Assembly (NCBI GenBank): GCA_951230915.1
Contig: OX579637.1
Span: 24,490,001 to 24,554,000, forward strand
Direction of reading: 5' to 3'
Length of the DNA stretch: 64,000 nucleotides
DNA from: Antitrichia curtipendula
Lineage: Eukaryota > Streptophyta > Bryopsida > Hypnales > Leucodontaceae
The notes beneath the pieces were generated by a model that saw nothing but the letters and a program-made list of their open reading frames with translations, was not told where the DNA came from and did no database searches. Within the stretch, counting starts at the first letter, position 1; every line of letters begins with the position of its first letter. The position numbers and the translations under genes were made by a program. This document shows positions 23,109 to 36,600 of this stretch, in pieces.

Positions 23109-25979
23109 TCCCCTGTCCGCTTGACAATTTGACTACTCAACAACCCGTCTGATCGTCCACTGAATGAGAGAACAGAAAAATCCGGTATGTAAAATGACAT
23201 CCCAGGGTCAGTGCCCACATCTACTAGACGTCAAGACGTTTTATCAATCCTATCTATGAAGCAATTCATACTTCTATAAACCAAGCTTGACAATCTCAAC
23301 AACCTATTCAACTAAGCCATCTGCCTCAAGGTGATTTCTAGAGGTGGTGCGGTGATCTATCAAAGCTTTGGTGCATAAATTCTCAAAAGAACCAAGAAAT
23401 TTTAGACCTTGATCCATCAATACTTTAGCCAATGCTATATAACGTGCCAATATATGATCAAGAAAAATCATAGCTGCCAACTCTGAAGAGTTTTGTGGTA
23501 GAGCAACAAATTCTATTTACTTGCTAAAATATTCAACCATCACCAATACGTATTTGCCTCTACGTGGTGTAACACCAAGAAGCTTGGCAAAGTCCAAAGA
23601 CCAATGATACCCTAAGCCCATAATGGGCAAAGGTTGCAACTATAGTGATAAGGTGTTAAAGCTTGAACATACACGGTTACACACTTCACACCGAGAAACA
23701 TAAGTGGCAACATGTTGATACATGTCGGTCCACCAATATTGATTGCACAACAACCTCGTGCACTTGTCCAACTAAAGAAGCTCTCTTGTCTGGCTTTGGA
23801 ACAATGTCTCTAGTTCCATCTAGTGACACACAAAACAACAAGCCGTTTACCTAATGGAATTTTGTCATTCAATGACTAACTCTATCTCATTCCATAGTAG
23901 AGATTCCTAGAGGAAGTATTCCTTATTGAAGCTTGTGTAAGACTGTAGAATCTTCCTATACATTACTACTAACAAAAGACTTATTAGCCTCCTCATTTTG
24001 ATCCCCGACAATTGATTCAGAAGCAAACCATGACATTAAGGTAAGATAAGTAGTTGCATGCCAACTTGGCACTACTTTTTTGTCACAATCTCCATGCCAT
24101 CTAGCTCCAATCAAATCTTGATTTGAAGAACTTAGATTACAAAAAGTCCATCCGCATCTAAATTAGTAATGTATGTTTGATGTACAACCTCATAGTCATA
24201 CTCCTATAGTAATAATGCCCACCTAGTAAGCTTGCTAGTGAGTTTATCTGACTCCATAAGACACTTCAAAGGTTGATGATCAATGACCAAAGTAAATTTT
24301 TGCTCATACAAGTAAGGCCAAAAGTAAGCAATGGCTCAAACTGACGTCAAAGCCTCTCCTTCATATGAAGAATAATTAGATTCTACATTGTTGTTGCATC
24401 TAAATGCATGAGCCAGAACATACTTCCTTCCTTTTTTTTTCTATGTCAATATTGCTCCTAGATCTATAGCACTTCAATCCTTATGCATTTGAAAGGATCA
24501 AAGCACTAGTGCTCAATCGAGCCTTTGCTTCAATGTATCAAATGCATGTTGCTTCTTACAACCCTACGTCTATGGTTGGTCTTTGCCTATGAGATTAGTA
24601 AGAGGCTAGCCAATCAGGCTAAAGTTTTAACAAATCAATGATAGTAAGTTGCCAAGCCAAGAAATGCACGCAACCGTGGCACATTGCTAAGTACTAGAAT
24701 ATTTTGTAAAGCATACAACTTTGCTTGCTACACACCAAGACCTCTTGGAACAATCATGTGGCCTAAGTTTGGCAACCTATCATAGAAAAATTTACACTTG
24801 CCATAATGCAAGTGTAGTCCCTTCTATTGCAAACATTCAAACACCAAGTGCAAATGCCTCATATGCTTTTGTGGCTACTACTAAAGATTTTAAAATCATC
24901 AATGTAGCATCTAACAAAAGGTGAGCCAACCAACACTTGGTTTGTCACCTTCTAAAATTCAGTTGGTGCATTTATCAAACCAAATGGAAAAATCTTCTAG
25001 TGATTATATTGATCTTTGCCATCTTGATCAACTTCCCAAAATGTTGTCTTCATCCAATCTCTCTAAAGTAGAGGTAACTGATGATAACCAATCTCAAGCC
25101 AAAAGTGCTCAACACTTAAAAAAATCCCAATGCATCAAACAACTCTTTTGGCATTGGCATTGGATATTGATCTGACTTAGTCTTGTGGTTAAATAGACGG
25201 TAATCACTACACATCTGTTTCTTTGTCCAATTGACAAAAATCTCTTTCTTTGAAGGCATAACTATGGGAAAAGCATATTCTCTATTAGAGAGCTCAATCA
25301 ATCTCATTGCTATTAACTCTTGGCAACAAATATGAATACCAATCCTCTCGTATGTACTAAGCCTATAAAGCCTTTTGAAAATAGGGTGGTCATTTTCAAG
25401 ATGAATGTGAATAGGTTTGCCTTTATAGCCCTCAAGATCTTGAAGAGTAAAGGCAAAACAATTTTGATATGAGCGAATAAATGGATGTACCCTTCATGCT
25501 TCAGCACCAGTGAGCTTTAATTCCAACTCCAGTGGCCAATTATCAAACTTTGTAGTCTCTTTGTTCTCAAAGACTCACCACTTGGTCCCAACACAACTTG
25601 TGAATGTTATTGTATGCAAAAAAAGAGCCTCTTTGCCCTTAGCATTTGCATTTGAAGTCAAATGAGAAGATTTTCCACTACAACCAATACTTAAGGCTTG
25701 ACAACCATCAAAAGGTGAAATATCATCACAAATAATTGTAGAAACATCATTCATGCCTCCACTATATTCATGGTTATATGCATTTAAGGACAATGGTCCT
25801 GGATTATTTTAGAATTTCTATACCCAAAAGATGGTTGAGTCCAATGCCTATGAGCCATGGAGTTTCAAATAGAAGTTACCAAAGCTCCAGACATTATTGA
25901 GTCTAAAGGCAATATCCTATTGGCTAAGTCATGGATTTAAATTGTCTTTTTAGATTGTTTCATTTGTGGAGGCTGAACA

Positions 25980-28900
25980 TAAGCGCTTAGCTTCAACGCT
26001 AGCAAGCCACTTGAGATTTTATGAGCTGCAAATTCCTTAAAACTTTCAAGTTCTAGTGGTCTCGACTTGGTAGTTGGGGACAAAGAGGCCTTCACAACTC
26101 ATCCATGGAATTTATGAAACAATACTTCATTTTTCACAACTCCAAGGACAAATTGGCCTAGTTGGAAGCAATTGGCAAAATCTGAAATTGAATTGGAAGA
26201 GCAAGTAGAGAAGTTGTTCTTTGAAAATCACATATCAAGTTAGATGGAAGAATTATGGTTGTTTATCCAAACTGAAAAGTAGTATGGTATGACTAGTAAG
26301 AAGCAAGAGGAATCTACTCCAAGTGGTGTGCAATAGCAACCAAAGGTGGAAAAACTTGCTTCAAAGGAAGATCGGAAGGAAGTAGTGATTAAGGAAACTT
26401 GGAAATCATTAGTAGGCTTGAAAAATGAAGTAGAGGTGAAAGGGGATCAAGTATTTTTCAAGATGTGTATGGATTGTTTTGCCTTTAGTCTTAAGGACTT
26501 GGTAGTCTTAAAGGGACAAGAGGTACGTAAAAACTTGACAAATGATGCACCAATCTATTGCAAATCGTACAAGTATAGTGAGGTAGAGCACAAGATGTTT
26601 CAAGCCCGGACTAAAGAGTTGTTGGAGGCTAGATTGGTGGAGTTAGTTCCATTGAATTGAAAGTATGCTATAGTGACAGTTATGCCATCCAAGAAAGACA
26701 TTTTTGATAAGTGGACCAAAAAATGAATGTGTAGAGACTATCGTAAATTTTTTTTAAATCACAAAGTTAAACCATTATGCAATGCCAACATCGAAGGAGA
26801 ACTTTGATGCCATCGGCCATACCAAGGTATTTAGTACTTTGGATCTCTTGTCGGGTTATTACCAACTTGATATTCGAGAAGGTGATAATGGAAAGTCAAC
26901 ATTCAAGGAAATTGATGAGGATGGGAAGGACCAACTTTATCAATGGTGGTTCCTTCCATTTGGTTTGAAAAATGCACTTGTTGAGTTTCAAAGAGTTATG
27001 AATTGCATATATTTTGGCTTGGATTTTTTATAATGTTATATTGATGACATTATTGTCTATAGCATGAATCAAAAGCAACATAGAGCTCACTTAAAGGAGT
27101 TTTTTGCTAAACTGAGACTTCATGAGTTAAATTTACTTCTGAGCAAATGTAAGTTTTATTATGATCTTTAAAATTGTGCACCGTGCTGGTTTGGTGAACA
27201 TTGATGCTGACAATTTAAGCTGCAATCCAAATCTTAGCCAAGTGGAATCTTTGGGGGCCTGATGACATGTGGAAGAGGGAGAAGATTCGTTACCAGGTTG
27301 GCATTTTGTCGCTTATTTGAGTTTGTTAGCAATAACTGGAGATAACATCGAGGAAGTCATTGTGGCTACTATGAATTTGGATAGTGTAGAAGAGTCTAGA
27401 GGCGCCCAGAGATATTTTTGATAGTGTGGAAGTTATGAAATACTTGAAGCATGGCGGATTAGTAGCCATGGCGTTTTGGTTAAAGAGAGAGATTAGATTC
27501 TACAATAAGCCAAGAGGTTTGTGTAGGAGGAGGCTTATTTACTTTGAGTTTGGCCAGGGAAAAACTCATAGCTTGCTACAAATTCACTATTAGTGGTGAA
27601 GTATGTAAATGCAAGTCCAACAATTGGTGGCTAGATGTATGGTGTGTGATAGAGTGCGGGCATCCTCTAATGTCATGATGCCTCAGTTTCAATTGTTGCC
27701 AATTATGAGATTGGGCTATAGGTGGAGTTTGGATTTTGTAGGACCATTACCAATGATACCATGACACAACAAGTATGTTTTGATGATGATTGAACTTTTT
27801 TCTAAGTAGATTGAATTGATGGCATTGCCTGACAACTTCAATGAAGGGGCATCTTATTCATTTTTGGATTGTTGTTTAAATCGCTTTGGAGTTCCAGCAG
27901 AGGTGTTGATAAACCAAGGACGTAAGTTCCTTGGTGAATTTTAAGCCTTGTGTAAACAAGAAATGATTGATTACCGCACTACTTTGAGAGATCACCTTGA
28001 AGCAGATGAATTAGCAGAGCACATGGTGCAAACTATCAAAAAGAGACTTCAGAAGTATAGCTTGAAAAATGGTCATCATGGAGTTGTGACTTACATTTAC
28101 TATGGATAGCAATGGACTATCAATATAATATGCAAGCTCCTGTGGCTTGTTTTTCACCCTATTAATTTACTATTTGGAAGCCATTTAGTTTTACCAACGG
28201 CTATTAAACAAGATGCAAACAAGATATTCAATAACATGGATGATCTGGACACATAGACACGTATATGCAAGCAATATGCAAGCTTGTACAAAAGAGTGAT
28301 GCCAATGGCTTTAGAAAGCCTTTCTATTGTGCAATATAGAGATATTCTACGTTATGCCACAATACAAGTAAAGAGATATAGCCCTCAGGTGCAACGTTTT
28401 CTACCTAGCGACTAAATCTATTTGTAGCAGATGGCACCAACCATACTTGGCATGACTGTAGGGCATATTATTCTACAAGTGCATGAAGTGTTCAAGTCTA
28501 GAATATAGCTTTTGGAAGGTCGTGATGGCAAGATCTGGGAAGATTACACGCGAAATTGTGCATTGTGTCACTTACTGCTCACTGATGAGCAAATTGATTC
28601 TAGCAGTTCACGAATATCAGGTGGATTGAAATGTGTTTTGTGTAGAAGCACTAAACGCGCTGCCTTTATGGTTTTGTGTGATGTTTGTTTTACTAGATGG
28701 CTCACGGATTATTTGTTTGTGCTATTGCAAAAAATTCTGGCAAGCCGATGGATGTGTCCCAAATTTATGTCAAAACATGGACAATCATCTTCATCTTTGT
28801 AGGATTTTTCCCTGGGTTTTTGTTGTCTCTTTGGAGAAAGTCACTGAATTTGCCAATGTAAAAGAGGCTTCAATACCAACGAAGGGGGCGAGTAAAGTGG

Positions 28901-28992
28901 TGGTTGTAAAACACTTACTACAGTTTGTGTACTTGTGTGTTATGTATGAATATTTTCTTTGCTCTGTTATGGATGCCGCTATTATTTAGTGC
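25980..28992 (+). pseudogene. Ty3/gypsy pol remnant 2 with C-terminal PHD-like finger
   Basis: Plus strand. RT runs from about 26560 (LLEARLVELVPLN) through FSTLDLLSGYYQLDI at 26830, LPFGLKNALVEFQRVM at 26958 and CYIDDIIVYS at 27033. Then a deletion joins it at about 27165 to the very end of RNase H (VHRAGLVNIDADNLSCNP). Integrase follows at 27600-28180 (SLDFVGPLP; the second catalytic Asp is Asn in LINQGRKF; the Glu survives in LAEHMVQ). At 28290-28420 there is the usual C-terminal block (VMPMALESLSIVQYRDILRYA). The protein ends at 28512-28800 with NCALCHL and a C-x2-C...C-x2-C...W-M-C-P finger of PHD type with the last ligands lost. Multiple stops. It lies between two remnants on the other strand. 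Confidence 0.85.
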
Positions 28993-28999
28993 TTGTAAT

Positions 29000-29310
29000 G
29001 ATAGGATGTTGTTTGCATTTCTTTCATTACTTGCAGGATTTGCCGTGGTTGTAATATACATCATAATCAAGTGGCGTTTTTCCTATGACCACAATATCCG
29101 CCATTGGTCAGGAGCTATTGAGCCTTGGTGTGGTTAGCCAATTACAAGACTCATTGTTAACTTATGGCACGCTATCTCTCATGTTGGAACGATATGATCT
29201 TACATGATGTGTTTGTGGATAACAAATTTTATCCATCCTTCCTCTCCAAAAGAAAAATTCTACTAAGCAAAATTCCCTTGATTCTGAAAATGGTTTGCTC
29301 CGCTTTGACA
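29000..29310. other. Spacer between two gypsy remnants
   Basis: Short open frames without motifs. Probably decayed 3' or LTR sequence of the flanking retroelements. Confidence 0.35.
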
Positions 29311-29317
29311 TCTAAGG

Positions 29318-32240
29318 TCATTGGTACCTTACAATGTAAATACACGTATTTTCCAACCTTAAAACTTCAAAGTTGAGGCATATAAGCCCTTCTTCTAATA
29401 CAAGAGTATCTTTGTGTTGTGCTATTACCAATTTCTCCATAGCCAATAGTATGACCCTTTGAAAATATTTAGTTTGATCCCGTAGTACCTTTGCCCAAAC
29501 TCTTGGATCATTCAAGTCTACTATTAGATCTATGTTTTCTCAGTCTTATTGCCAATGGTAGCAATAGCTTTTTGCCATATAGTAGCGGATAAAGGCTATA
29601 AAGTGCCAAAGATGCTTGTTGACTTTAACAATAAGCCATTGCTATCGATTGCAACTTCAGATTCCAATCTTAGTGATTGTTTGTTAGCAACTTGTACTTA
29701 CAAAAACCGCAATTGGCTATTTGAACCACCTTCTCAACCAATCCATCAATATTTAGGGAATTACTTGTTGTTGTAAGATAACCAATCAAGGCTTTATTGT
29801 GAGCTTTTCAAATGCCTTATAATACTTTCTTCCATGGTTTATCAATACTTCAGCTAGAGCTCCAAATATAACCAACATATAATAAAAAAATGTCGTGGCT
29901 GCTAATTCCAATCATTTTGTGGTAGTGCCATCAATTCAATTCACTTACTAAAATGTTCTACCATCATAAGTACATACTTGACACTTTGTGGTTATCAATG
30001 ACCCTGCAAAGTAAAAATTTCACCTTAGTCCAAACCCATGATTGGTGGAGAGTTAGAGTGTTGAAGCTTAAATCTAATCCAGTTACAGACTTCATAGCTC
30101 CCTACATAGATAGTTATTTCTTGTTGCATGCCCATCCGCCAATACAAACCACGCAACATGGAATATGTAGGTTACACCTCAAAATTATCCAACTATTCAT
30201 AAATTTGACATTTCAATTGAAGGTGTTGATTAGCCCTAGGAACAATCCTCTTTGTTCTATCCAACCACCTTTAAAATAGAAGGTCATTCTCTCAATAAAA
30301 CCTAGCTAAGCAATGGGCTACTTGGAATCTTTCTTGAGATGTTGTATATGATAGAAACTCCCTATGTTGAAAACAATGTAAAACCCCTGGGACTTTCTAC
30401 ACATCAAAAGTAACTTGAGGTCCCTTAGTTTCATCTAAATCCACATTAACAACATTCAGTTGCCTCTTTTAAAATTTGGCGAGATCTTCCTTTCATCCAT
30501 GTCAAATAAGATGAAGCATGCGACCTTTGCATTGCTTCTTGATCATATCTGCCATGCCATTAAGCACAAGTCAAAAACACTACCGAGGGGCTTGGATTAC
30601 TGGTCAAGCCATCAACATCCAAATTTTGCAACTTTGCCTTGCGGATTACTTCAAAATCATACTTTTGTAGTAGTAAGATCCACCTAGTAAATTTTCCCAT
30701 GAGTTTATTAAATTCAATCAACAATTTCAAAGGTTGATGATTAGTTATAATTATAAAGCTCTGGCCATAAAAGTATGGACAAAAATGTATTACTGCCCAT
30801 ACTATTGCTATACACTTTTTTTCATAAGATGAATATTTCATCTCAATATCATTGTTGCTTTGGAAAGTATATATAATTACATTTTTCTTGTCATCAAGGT
30901 AGATACATGGTTTGGTGTCTCGATATTCTCTCTAATTGATTCACTAATCAAATACCAATGAACATCTACTAAGAGCCTTTATAAGCAGTTGAGCCTTTAT
31001 AAGTATATTCCTTTTTTTTTTAAACACTCAAAACATACTCATTTTTAATTTCAAATATATTATGCAAAGGAAACAATTTAAAAAAAATTAGATTCAATCC
31101 ATAAAAAAATACAATGATGTTGGTACCAAAGAGTTCAATTTTAGATTAAAAAATATTTTTATTTACACTTACATTAGTTACTATAAATCATTTCTATGTG
31201 TTTATATTTTAGAAAAAGTCTATATATATAAAAATCAATTATTGTGACAGTCTATACATTTATACTTTAAAAGTCTATCGACCAATGTTGATAAACAATG
31301 GTTGTCAAAATAAATAAATAAATAAATAAAAAATATATATATGTCTTTTTAATCAAGTTTTTATAATTTTTTTACTTAAAATATCATGAGGAACTATAAC
31401 ACTTTGTGTGATATTTATTTTTGAAAACATAAACTTCCTTGAAGTCAACCTTAGGAAATAGTTATTGAAACACCAAACCATGCATCTACCTATCATCATC
31501 CTTTGAGTCAATATGGCGCCAATTCCTAACATATTGCAATCTATTTGGAGTTGGAAAGGACTATGAATATTAGGCCTTCTCAACACTAATACTAAACCAA
31601 GTGCTCTCTTCAAAGCCTCAAATGCTTTCTCTTGATCAAAACCTTATATCCATTTTTAATCAATCCAAATAAATTGAGTCAAAGGATTGTCCAAGAGATT
31701 GAAGCTACAAATAATCCGTTGGTAATAGTTTGGTAATTCTTGAAAAGCTTTCGTTTTTTACATATCTTTAATAATAAAAAACCTCTTCAACGCTTTTGCT
31801 TATGCCTTTTCTATTCCCAAGCCTCTTATTGTAGTTACATGTCTCAAATAAGGCAACTAATCATGAAAAAATATACATTTTCCATGATGTAGACAAAGAC
31901 CTTAAGTTTGCAGTCTCTCAAAGATTTCTTGCAATTGTTGTATATGCTCTTCTAGTATATCACTAAAAATAATCACATCATCTATGTAACACTGAGCAAA
32001 TGATGAAGATTTAATTCATAACATGTTGGAACTTTGTCGGAACATTCTTCAAGTGAGAAGGTAAAATTTTCCACTAAAAAAGCATATATTTTTCATCATC
32101 ATCTATTCCCCATAATATTGTCTTTACACTATCTTCTAATCTCAATAGCAATTTACAGCACCATGATTGCAACTCCAAAATAATAAAGATTCTTGCGTTT
32201 TCAACTACATCAAATAACTCCTTTAAGTGTTTATAAGAGA
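29318..32240 (-). pseudogene. Ty3/gypsy pol remnant 3
   Basis: Minus strand. YIDDVIIF at about 32010-31985 marks the RT. The RT/RNase H linker and start of RNase H are at 31613-31353 (LVLRRPN, LQIDCNMLGIGAILTQ). The rest of RNase H is at 30841-30560 (YSSYEKKCIAIVWAVIHF, NHQPLKLLIEFNK, FTRWILLLQKYDFEVI); a catalytic-region Asp is Asn in TNHQPL. A weak integrase trace is at 29990-29800 (FGALAEVLINHGRKY, Asn again in place of the second Asp). The pol C-terminal block is at 29515-29318 (VWAKVLRDQTKYFQRVI, AMEKLVIAQHKDT). Heavily broken. Confidence 0.8.
31308..31345. repeat. AATA microsatellite followed by an AT run
   Basis: About five AAAT units (31308-31330) followed by AT dinucleotides. It lies in the gypsy remnant. 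Confidence 0.7.
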
Positions 32241-33189
32241 TTTTCACCACAAGTGGTAAAAAACACCCTAGGGTTGGCCAGTGGGGAGTATACAGGACTC
32301 TAACCTACATTGCCTTTCAAGCAATGGACTCCGCAATGATTTTCTGGTCAAATTTTTAATTAGATGACTAAATGGAAAAAAAAGGAACACCTCTAAATCA
32401 CCCAATTGTGTGCTCTAAAATCCAAAAATCACCCTATTGTGTATTTCAACATCCCTCAATCATCTAATCAAGCATTCAAGTAGATTAGGAAAACTCCCTC
32501 GGCAAAATCCTAACTCAAATGCACATTTAGGGATCCAAAATGGCCTAAATTGGGCCCTAGTAACAAAGATCAGCATAGTAACAATCAATTTCTAACATGG
32601 CATGACCCCCAAAAGTATCATTTCACCTCAATTCTATGTATTTACATTCAGGGCATGCCTTTTTCCACAATCTTGCACCTTGCCTTAAAATCCTTAGAAT
32701 TATCACCCTAAAACTTCAACACCTCTTCTTTTAAACTATTCAACTAGAAATACACATCTTCCTGCATTCATAGACACATCCAAAACAACCATAGTAAGGT
32801 AGTGTGCTCAAAAGCATCCATCTTCTTCAAACCACCCCTAATTTTAGGTAAAGAATGGAGATGGGGTGATCCTTAAATGGACCAATTTAGCAATTGAATG
32901 CATAAAAGAAAAATTGTTTTTCTATTGCAAGAGCAAATCATTATCTTTGATTACCGCACATCTCTTTATAAGTTGCAAGTGGACTGATTTTGGAAGACCT
33001 ATGTTCACAAATAGGTGCCTATGCCCCGAATCTTTGAAAATTTATAAGTAATTAAAAAATGCTTGGAAAAATACAAAATCACTTGTATTAGGTTCTAAGT
33101 CAGTTTTTCTTTCTCTAGAAAATGATCTAAAAATATTTTTGTCCACAAAAAGCTTGTGAAAATGGCGGACTAGACCTTAAATGGTTGCT
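32241..33189. other. Non-coding stretch with a retroelement-flank repeat
   Basis: A segment at about 32240-32310 (TTTTCACCACAAGTGGTAAA, then GTTGGCCAG) recurs at about 38277-38345. Both copies lie beside gypsy fragments, so this is probably their untranslated leader or LTR edge. The rest, to 33189, shows no gene. Confidence 0.45.
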
Positions 33190-33193
33190 TCAA

Positions 33194-34123
33194 TCCCCAA
33201 AGGCCCAAGGCCTTTTTTCTGCCAAAAAACACTCAAAACTGCCATTTCTATAGCAAAGAGTAAAAAATTTTGAAAAATGTTTTTTTTTCACATCTAATTG
33301 TAGGATCTTATTCCTAAATAGTATAAGAATGTGTGGAATTTGTTTTAGAATTTTTGACCGCATAGATTGCAAGATATCTGCATTTAAAGTGAAAAAAACA
33401 AGTTTTTCAGCACATTGCGAGACTAGATTTTTTGACTTCAAACATTTTTAACTTAAAATTTTTGCACTACAGAATTTTGAGCTTTAAATCTTTATAGTAG
33501 AGAGTTGAGTTGAGAGTTGAGGAAAGAAAAAGAGTTCAAAAAAACTTAATTATCATTCTTAAAAAAATTGTTAAGTAGAAGTAGGTATAAGATAGAAAGA
33601 AAATCTAAAATATTCATATATTTTAGATGGAATTAAAATGCAATAATTTCAATGGTGAGATTGTTCTAGCAAGTAAATTAAACCATGCAAAATAAAAAAT
33701 TTTAAAATTTTAAAAATTACATTCAAAAATGAATCCTTGAAGTTATTTTTTTCAAGAAGATGCTTTAATTGCCCGAAAACCAAGAATGTCCATAACTTTC
33801 TTATAACAAATCCAAATGAAATGAATGAAATCTTTCCAGATAGAAAAGAATACATTCTATGAGAATTTTTTTTTTTTTTTAAATTCAAATTTTTGCAAAT
33901 TTTGTTTTTGCCGCCCATGCTGCCCCTGGTCCCTTGTTTTGAGCTTATTTGGTCATAATTGTTGTTCCCGGGCACCGATTGTGAAAAAAATTATATTCCC
34001 ACAAAGCTTATCAATTTTTCTATCTTCAAAAATAGTTTAATTAAATCATGACAAAAATTCAGCCCATAGGTACTTGCTCCAAATCCCCTTTGTCCCCCGA
34101 AGGAACAATGGTCTTTTTAGGGG
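33194..34123. mobile_element. TTAA-type non-autonomous element 5 (about 930 bp)
   Basis: Left end CCCCAAAGGCCC after TCAA (33190-33193, with a leading T); right end GGTCTTTTTAGGGG before TGAG. Both ends and both flanks are degenerate. The interior shares blocks with element 1 (AAATCCAAATGAAATGAATG; CATAATTGTTGTTCCCGG) and with element 3 near its start. Non-coding. Confidence 0.55.
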
Positions 34124-34129
34124 TGAGAG

Positions 34130-36600
34130 CATATTTCCTTACCTTTCACTTCATACGTAACAGATAGTTCAACGTCTTCTTGTTTCTTGGGACTCGGGAT
34201 TCTCTCGAGCTGGTTGCCATTCTTGAGGCTGCCGTGAATTTCCCCGACCCTTGTCGATTCCTCCATTTCCCCACTTGAGTTCTTGCCACGTTGCACTTCT
34301 TTCGTGCTGATTTTTTGTTGCGACCCCAGAAGAATTGTTTGCCTTGCGAAGCACTGATTTCCTCCACATTCGACCTTGTAATCGCAGCTCTTGGTCGGGG
34401 ACGTCTAGCTTCTAGCTGCTGCTCGACTTTGTAATGCTTGCTGGTCTGACTTGGCTCGTCTGGATCCGGGGCTCATTCTGCCTCATCGATTTCTTGACCC
34501 TCCTCCTCCTTGTCCCTAGATCCGTGGAATCTGCGCCTCAACCCCGTATCCCAATTTCCTGCAAAACAATCTACCAATCGTTCTTGTGAAATTTGTGTTT
34601 TTGACAGCCAGAGGATCGGAGTGTGGGTCGAATTGCAACCTAGGGTTCAGAGAGGTGGAAATTAAAACGCATTTACAAACCCGACATAGCACTCATCGTG
34701 GAAGGAGAGCAGATTTGCAAAGGGTTCACAGCTTGGCTGCAAAGATCTTCATTGATCCCCATTGCGGATTGAAGGATTCACTTGATTTGAGCTTCCCGTG
34801 GATCGATCAGAAGCTGCCCGCCAAGTGCAGTGGCGTTATTCGTGATCCTTGGGTTTCCCGACATTTACCGCATGCTGGCTCCTTCCACAAGCTCGTGATA
34901 GGGTTTTGCTCATTCAAAGCTGCCCTTGCTGTCGTTGCTTAGATGTTGGATTTCTGATTGTCGGACTAGTGGCACCCTGGGTGCACAAAAATCCCTCCAA
35001 TGCTGTCCCACAGGGACTAGCTCCCAATTCTTGCACCACATCTTAGCCCTAGTTTTTTTCCCATTAATTCTCACCGTACCGCCCAAATCCTAAATTTCAT
35101 CCCAAACTTTTCCCAATCAGACCTCAATCTGACCTCAAACATCTCCATTCTTCACCCATTTATCCCCTAAAACGGTGAAGATCTATTCAACAAATTGTTC
35201 CTAGTCATCCCCTATCCTAATTTCTAGCAATTCATACTTAGCCCTTAAGTTCTTTGACTATGTTTTCACCAAAAACGCTCCAAAATTGTCATTTTTTTTA
35301 CAAGTACCAAACTTTTGAGAAAAAAAAGTTTTGACACATGAAACTGAAGGACCTTGCAATATGCTGACTTGAGAACATGTGGTAAAAATTTCAGAAATTT
35401 CCACCGCGTGGATTGCAAGATATAAGCATTCAATTCCTCAAATTATTTTTTGGGCCCTGTGAAAAACAGGGCAGCTACACTTCACAAGCTCACTTTTCTA
35501 TGAAAAAATGTCTAAAATGGTGGTGCTTCTTGGATAATTCTTCCTAGACAAGTTGGCTACATGCTTAAAAAATTGCACATTATTTGGAATTGTACAACAT
35601 ACAGGGAAAAAATTGTAAATAGAAAGAAGTAGAGAATGATTCAAAATACAAAATTGTTAAGAATTTAATTATGGAACTGAAAAATGAAAATCCCCAAGGT
35701 TTCAATGTTGATATAAACAATCTGTATCCTATGGTTTTATTTCTTTCATAAAATATTGAAAATTGAGTAAGATAAAAGACTTCAAAGTTTATTTCAAAGT
35801 AGAAAATCCATAACTACTTGCAAACTAAAACTTCTCATAACTTTTGACTTGTTGGTCAAATTGAATGATTCAAAGCTTTTCACATAGATTTAACTCTAGA
35901 GAAACAATTTCAAGTTTTTGTTTTTAAAAAAAGTGATTTTTTTTTATCTGCCCTAATTGATCACTTGAGGAAAAAGCAACGTATTAGGCCATAACTTTTG
36001 ACTCATATTTCCAAATGTCATGAAATTTAGTGCATATGAAAGATATTCCTCGTCCCCACCTTCTATTAAAATTTCAGCCAAAAATATGCAAATCTCGAGT
36101 CACAAGTATGCGTACAAAACTTCTATATTGCCAAAAAATGCATGTTGATCCTTTAGGAGTTAAAACGCCTATAAACCACAAAATTACTCCTTAAGTACAC
36201 ATGAAAAATGGGAAGAAAGAGCCCCAAATTCTAATTTTGCAGATATCAAATTCTTTAACAGAGTAATTTCCTCTAACTATTTCATCCTACTTTAATTTAC
36301 TGTTAATTCACTAATTTAGTGCAGAATACACCAAATTAGTGAAAATTGTGTTAAATTATTGTACATGTGTTATTTCAAAGCAAATTGTGCTAATTCAGTG
36401 TTAAATCTCCTAAATTACTGTGAAACCTCTATTTTAATGTTTCTTTCACTAGTTTAACATTGCCCTCACTATTTTAGTATTCTAGTAGTAGTTTTGGCTT
36501 TATTAACTTCTTTTGTGTTTTTTCTTATTTATTATTTCTGTAGTTTTGAATATACTTTTAGTTTCATTTTCTTCTTTCAGTCTTTTGTTTTTTATTCACC
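34130..36600. repeat. Dispersed repeat, copy 1 (related to 62.6-64.0 kb)
   Basis: From about 34320 to 36500 this aligns by eye, in the same orientation, with 62700-63930. Examples: AATCCTAAATTTCAT; CAATCTGACCTC; TTTCATCCTACTTTAATTTA; and the unusual run of short GTGCTAAATTAGTG-like phrases at 36310-36430. Copy 1 carries TTAA element 3 and an extra segment of about 700 bp with higher GC (34380-35060) that copy 2 lacks. Open frames in the GC-richer part show no known domain. Confidence 0.6.
35242..36159. mobile_element. TTAA-flanked non-autonomous element 3 (918 bp)
   Basis: Starts CCCTTAAGTTC after TTAG (35238-35241) and ends GATCCTTTAGGAG before TTAA (36160-36163). The interior is strongly similar to 49390-50304, for example GACTATGTTTTCACCAAAAA, then GGCAGCTACACTTCACAAG and GTGGTGCTTCTTGGAT. 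Non-coding. Confidence 0.65.

Larger units (their letters stand above)
22114..25860 (-). pseudogene. Ty3/gypsy pol remnant 1 (RT, RNase H, integrase, finger)
   Basis: Minus strand, strongly decayed. RT start at 25307-25116 (YAFPIVMPSKKEIFVNW and SDYRLFNHKT). A YIDD box lies near 24890. RNase H is at about 24450-24180 (VIDHQPLKCLMESDKL). Integrase is at about 23690-23290: a CEVCNRV knuckle end, SLDFAKLL with the first Asp, LMDQGLKF with the second Asp and ADGLVE with the Glu, so the acidic triad is still readable. At 22335-22114 there is NCAPCHLP followed by a Cys-rich end matching the PHD-like tail of remnant 2. Many stops and shifts. It once encoded a replicating LTR retrotransposon polyprotein; now inactive. 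Confidence 0.85.

Noticed and set aside
34586..34942. 118-codon open frame in GC-richer DNA
   Set aside because: No domain, part of a dispersed repeat, and the related copy lacks the segment.
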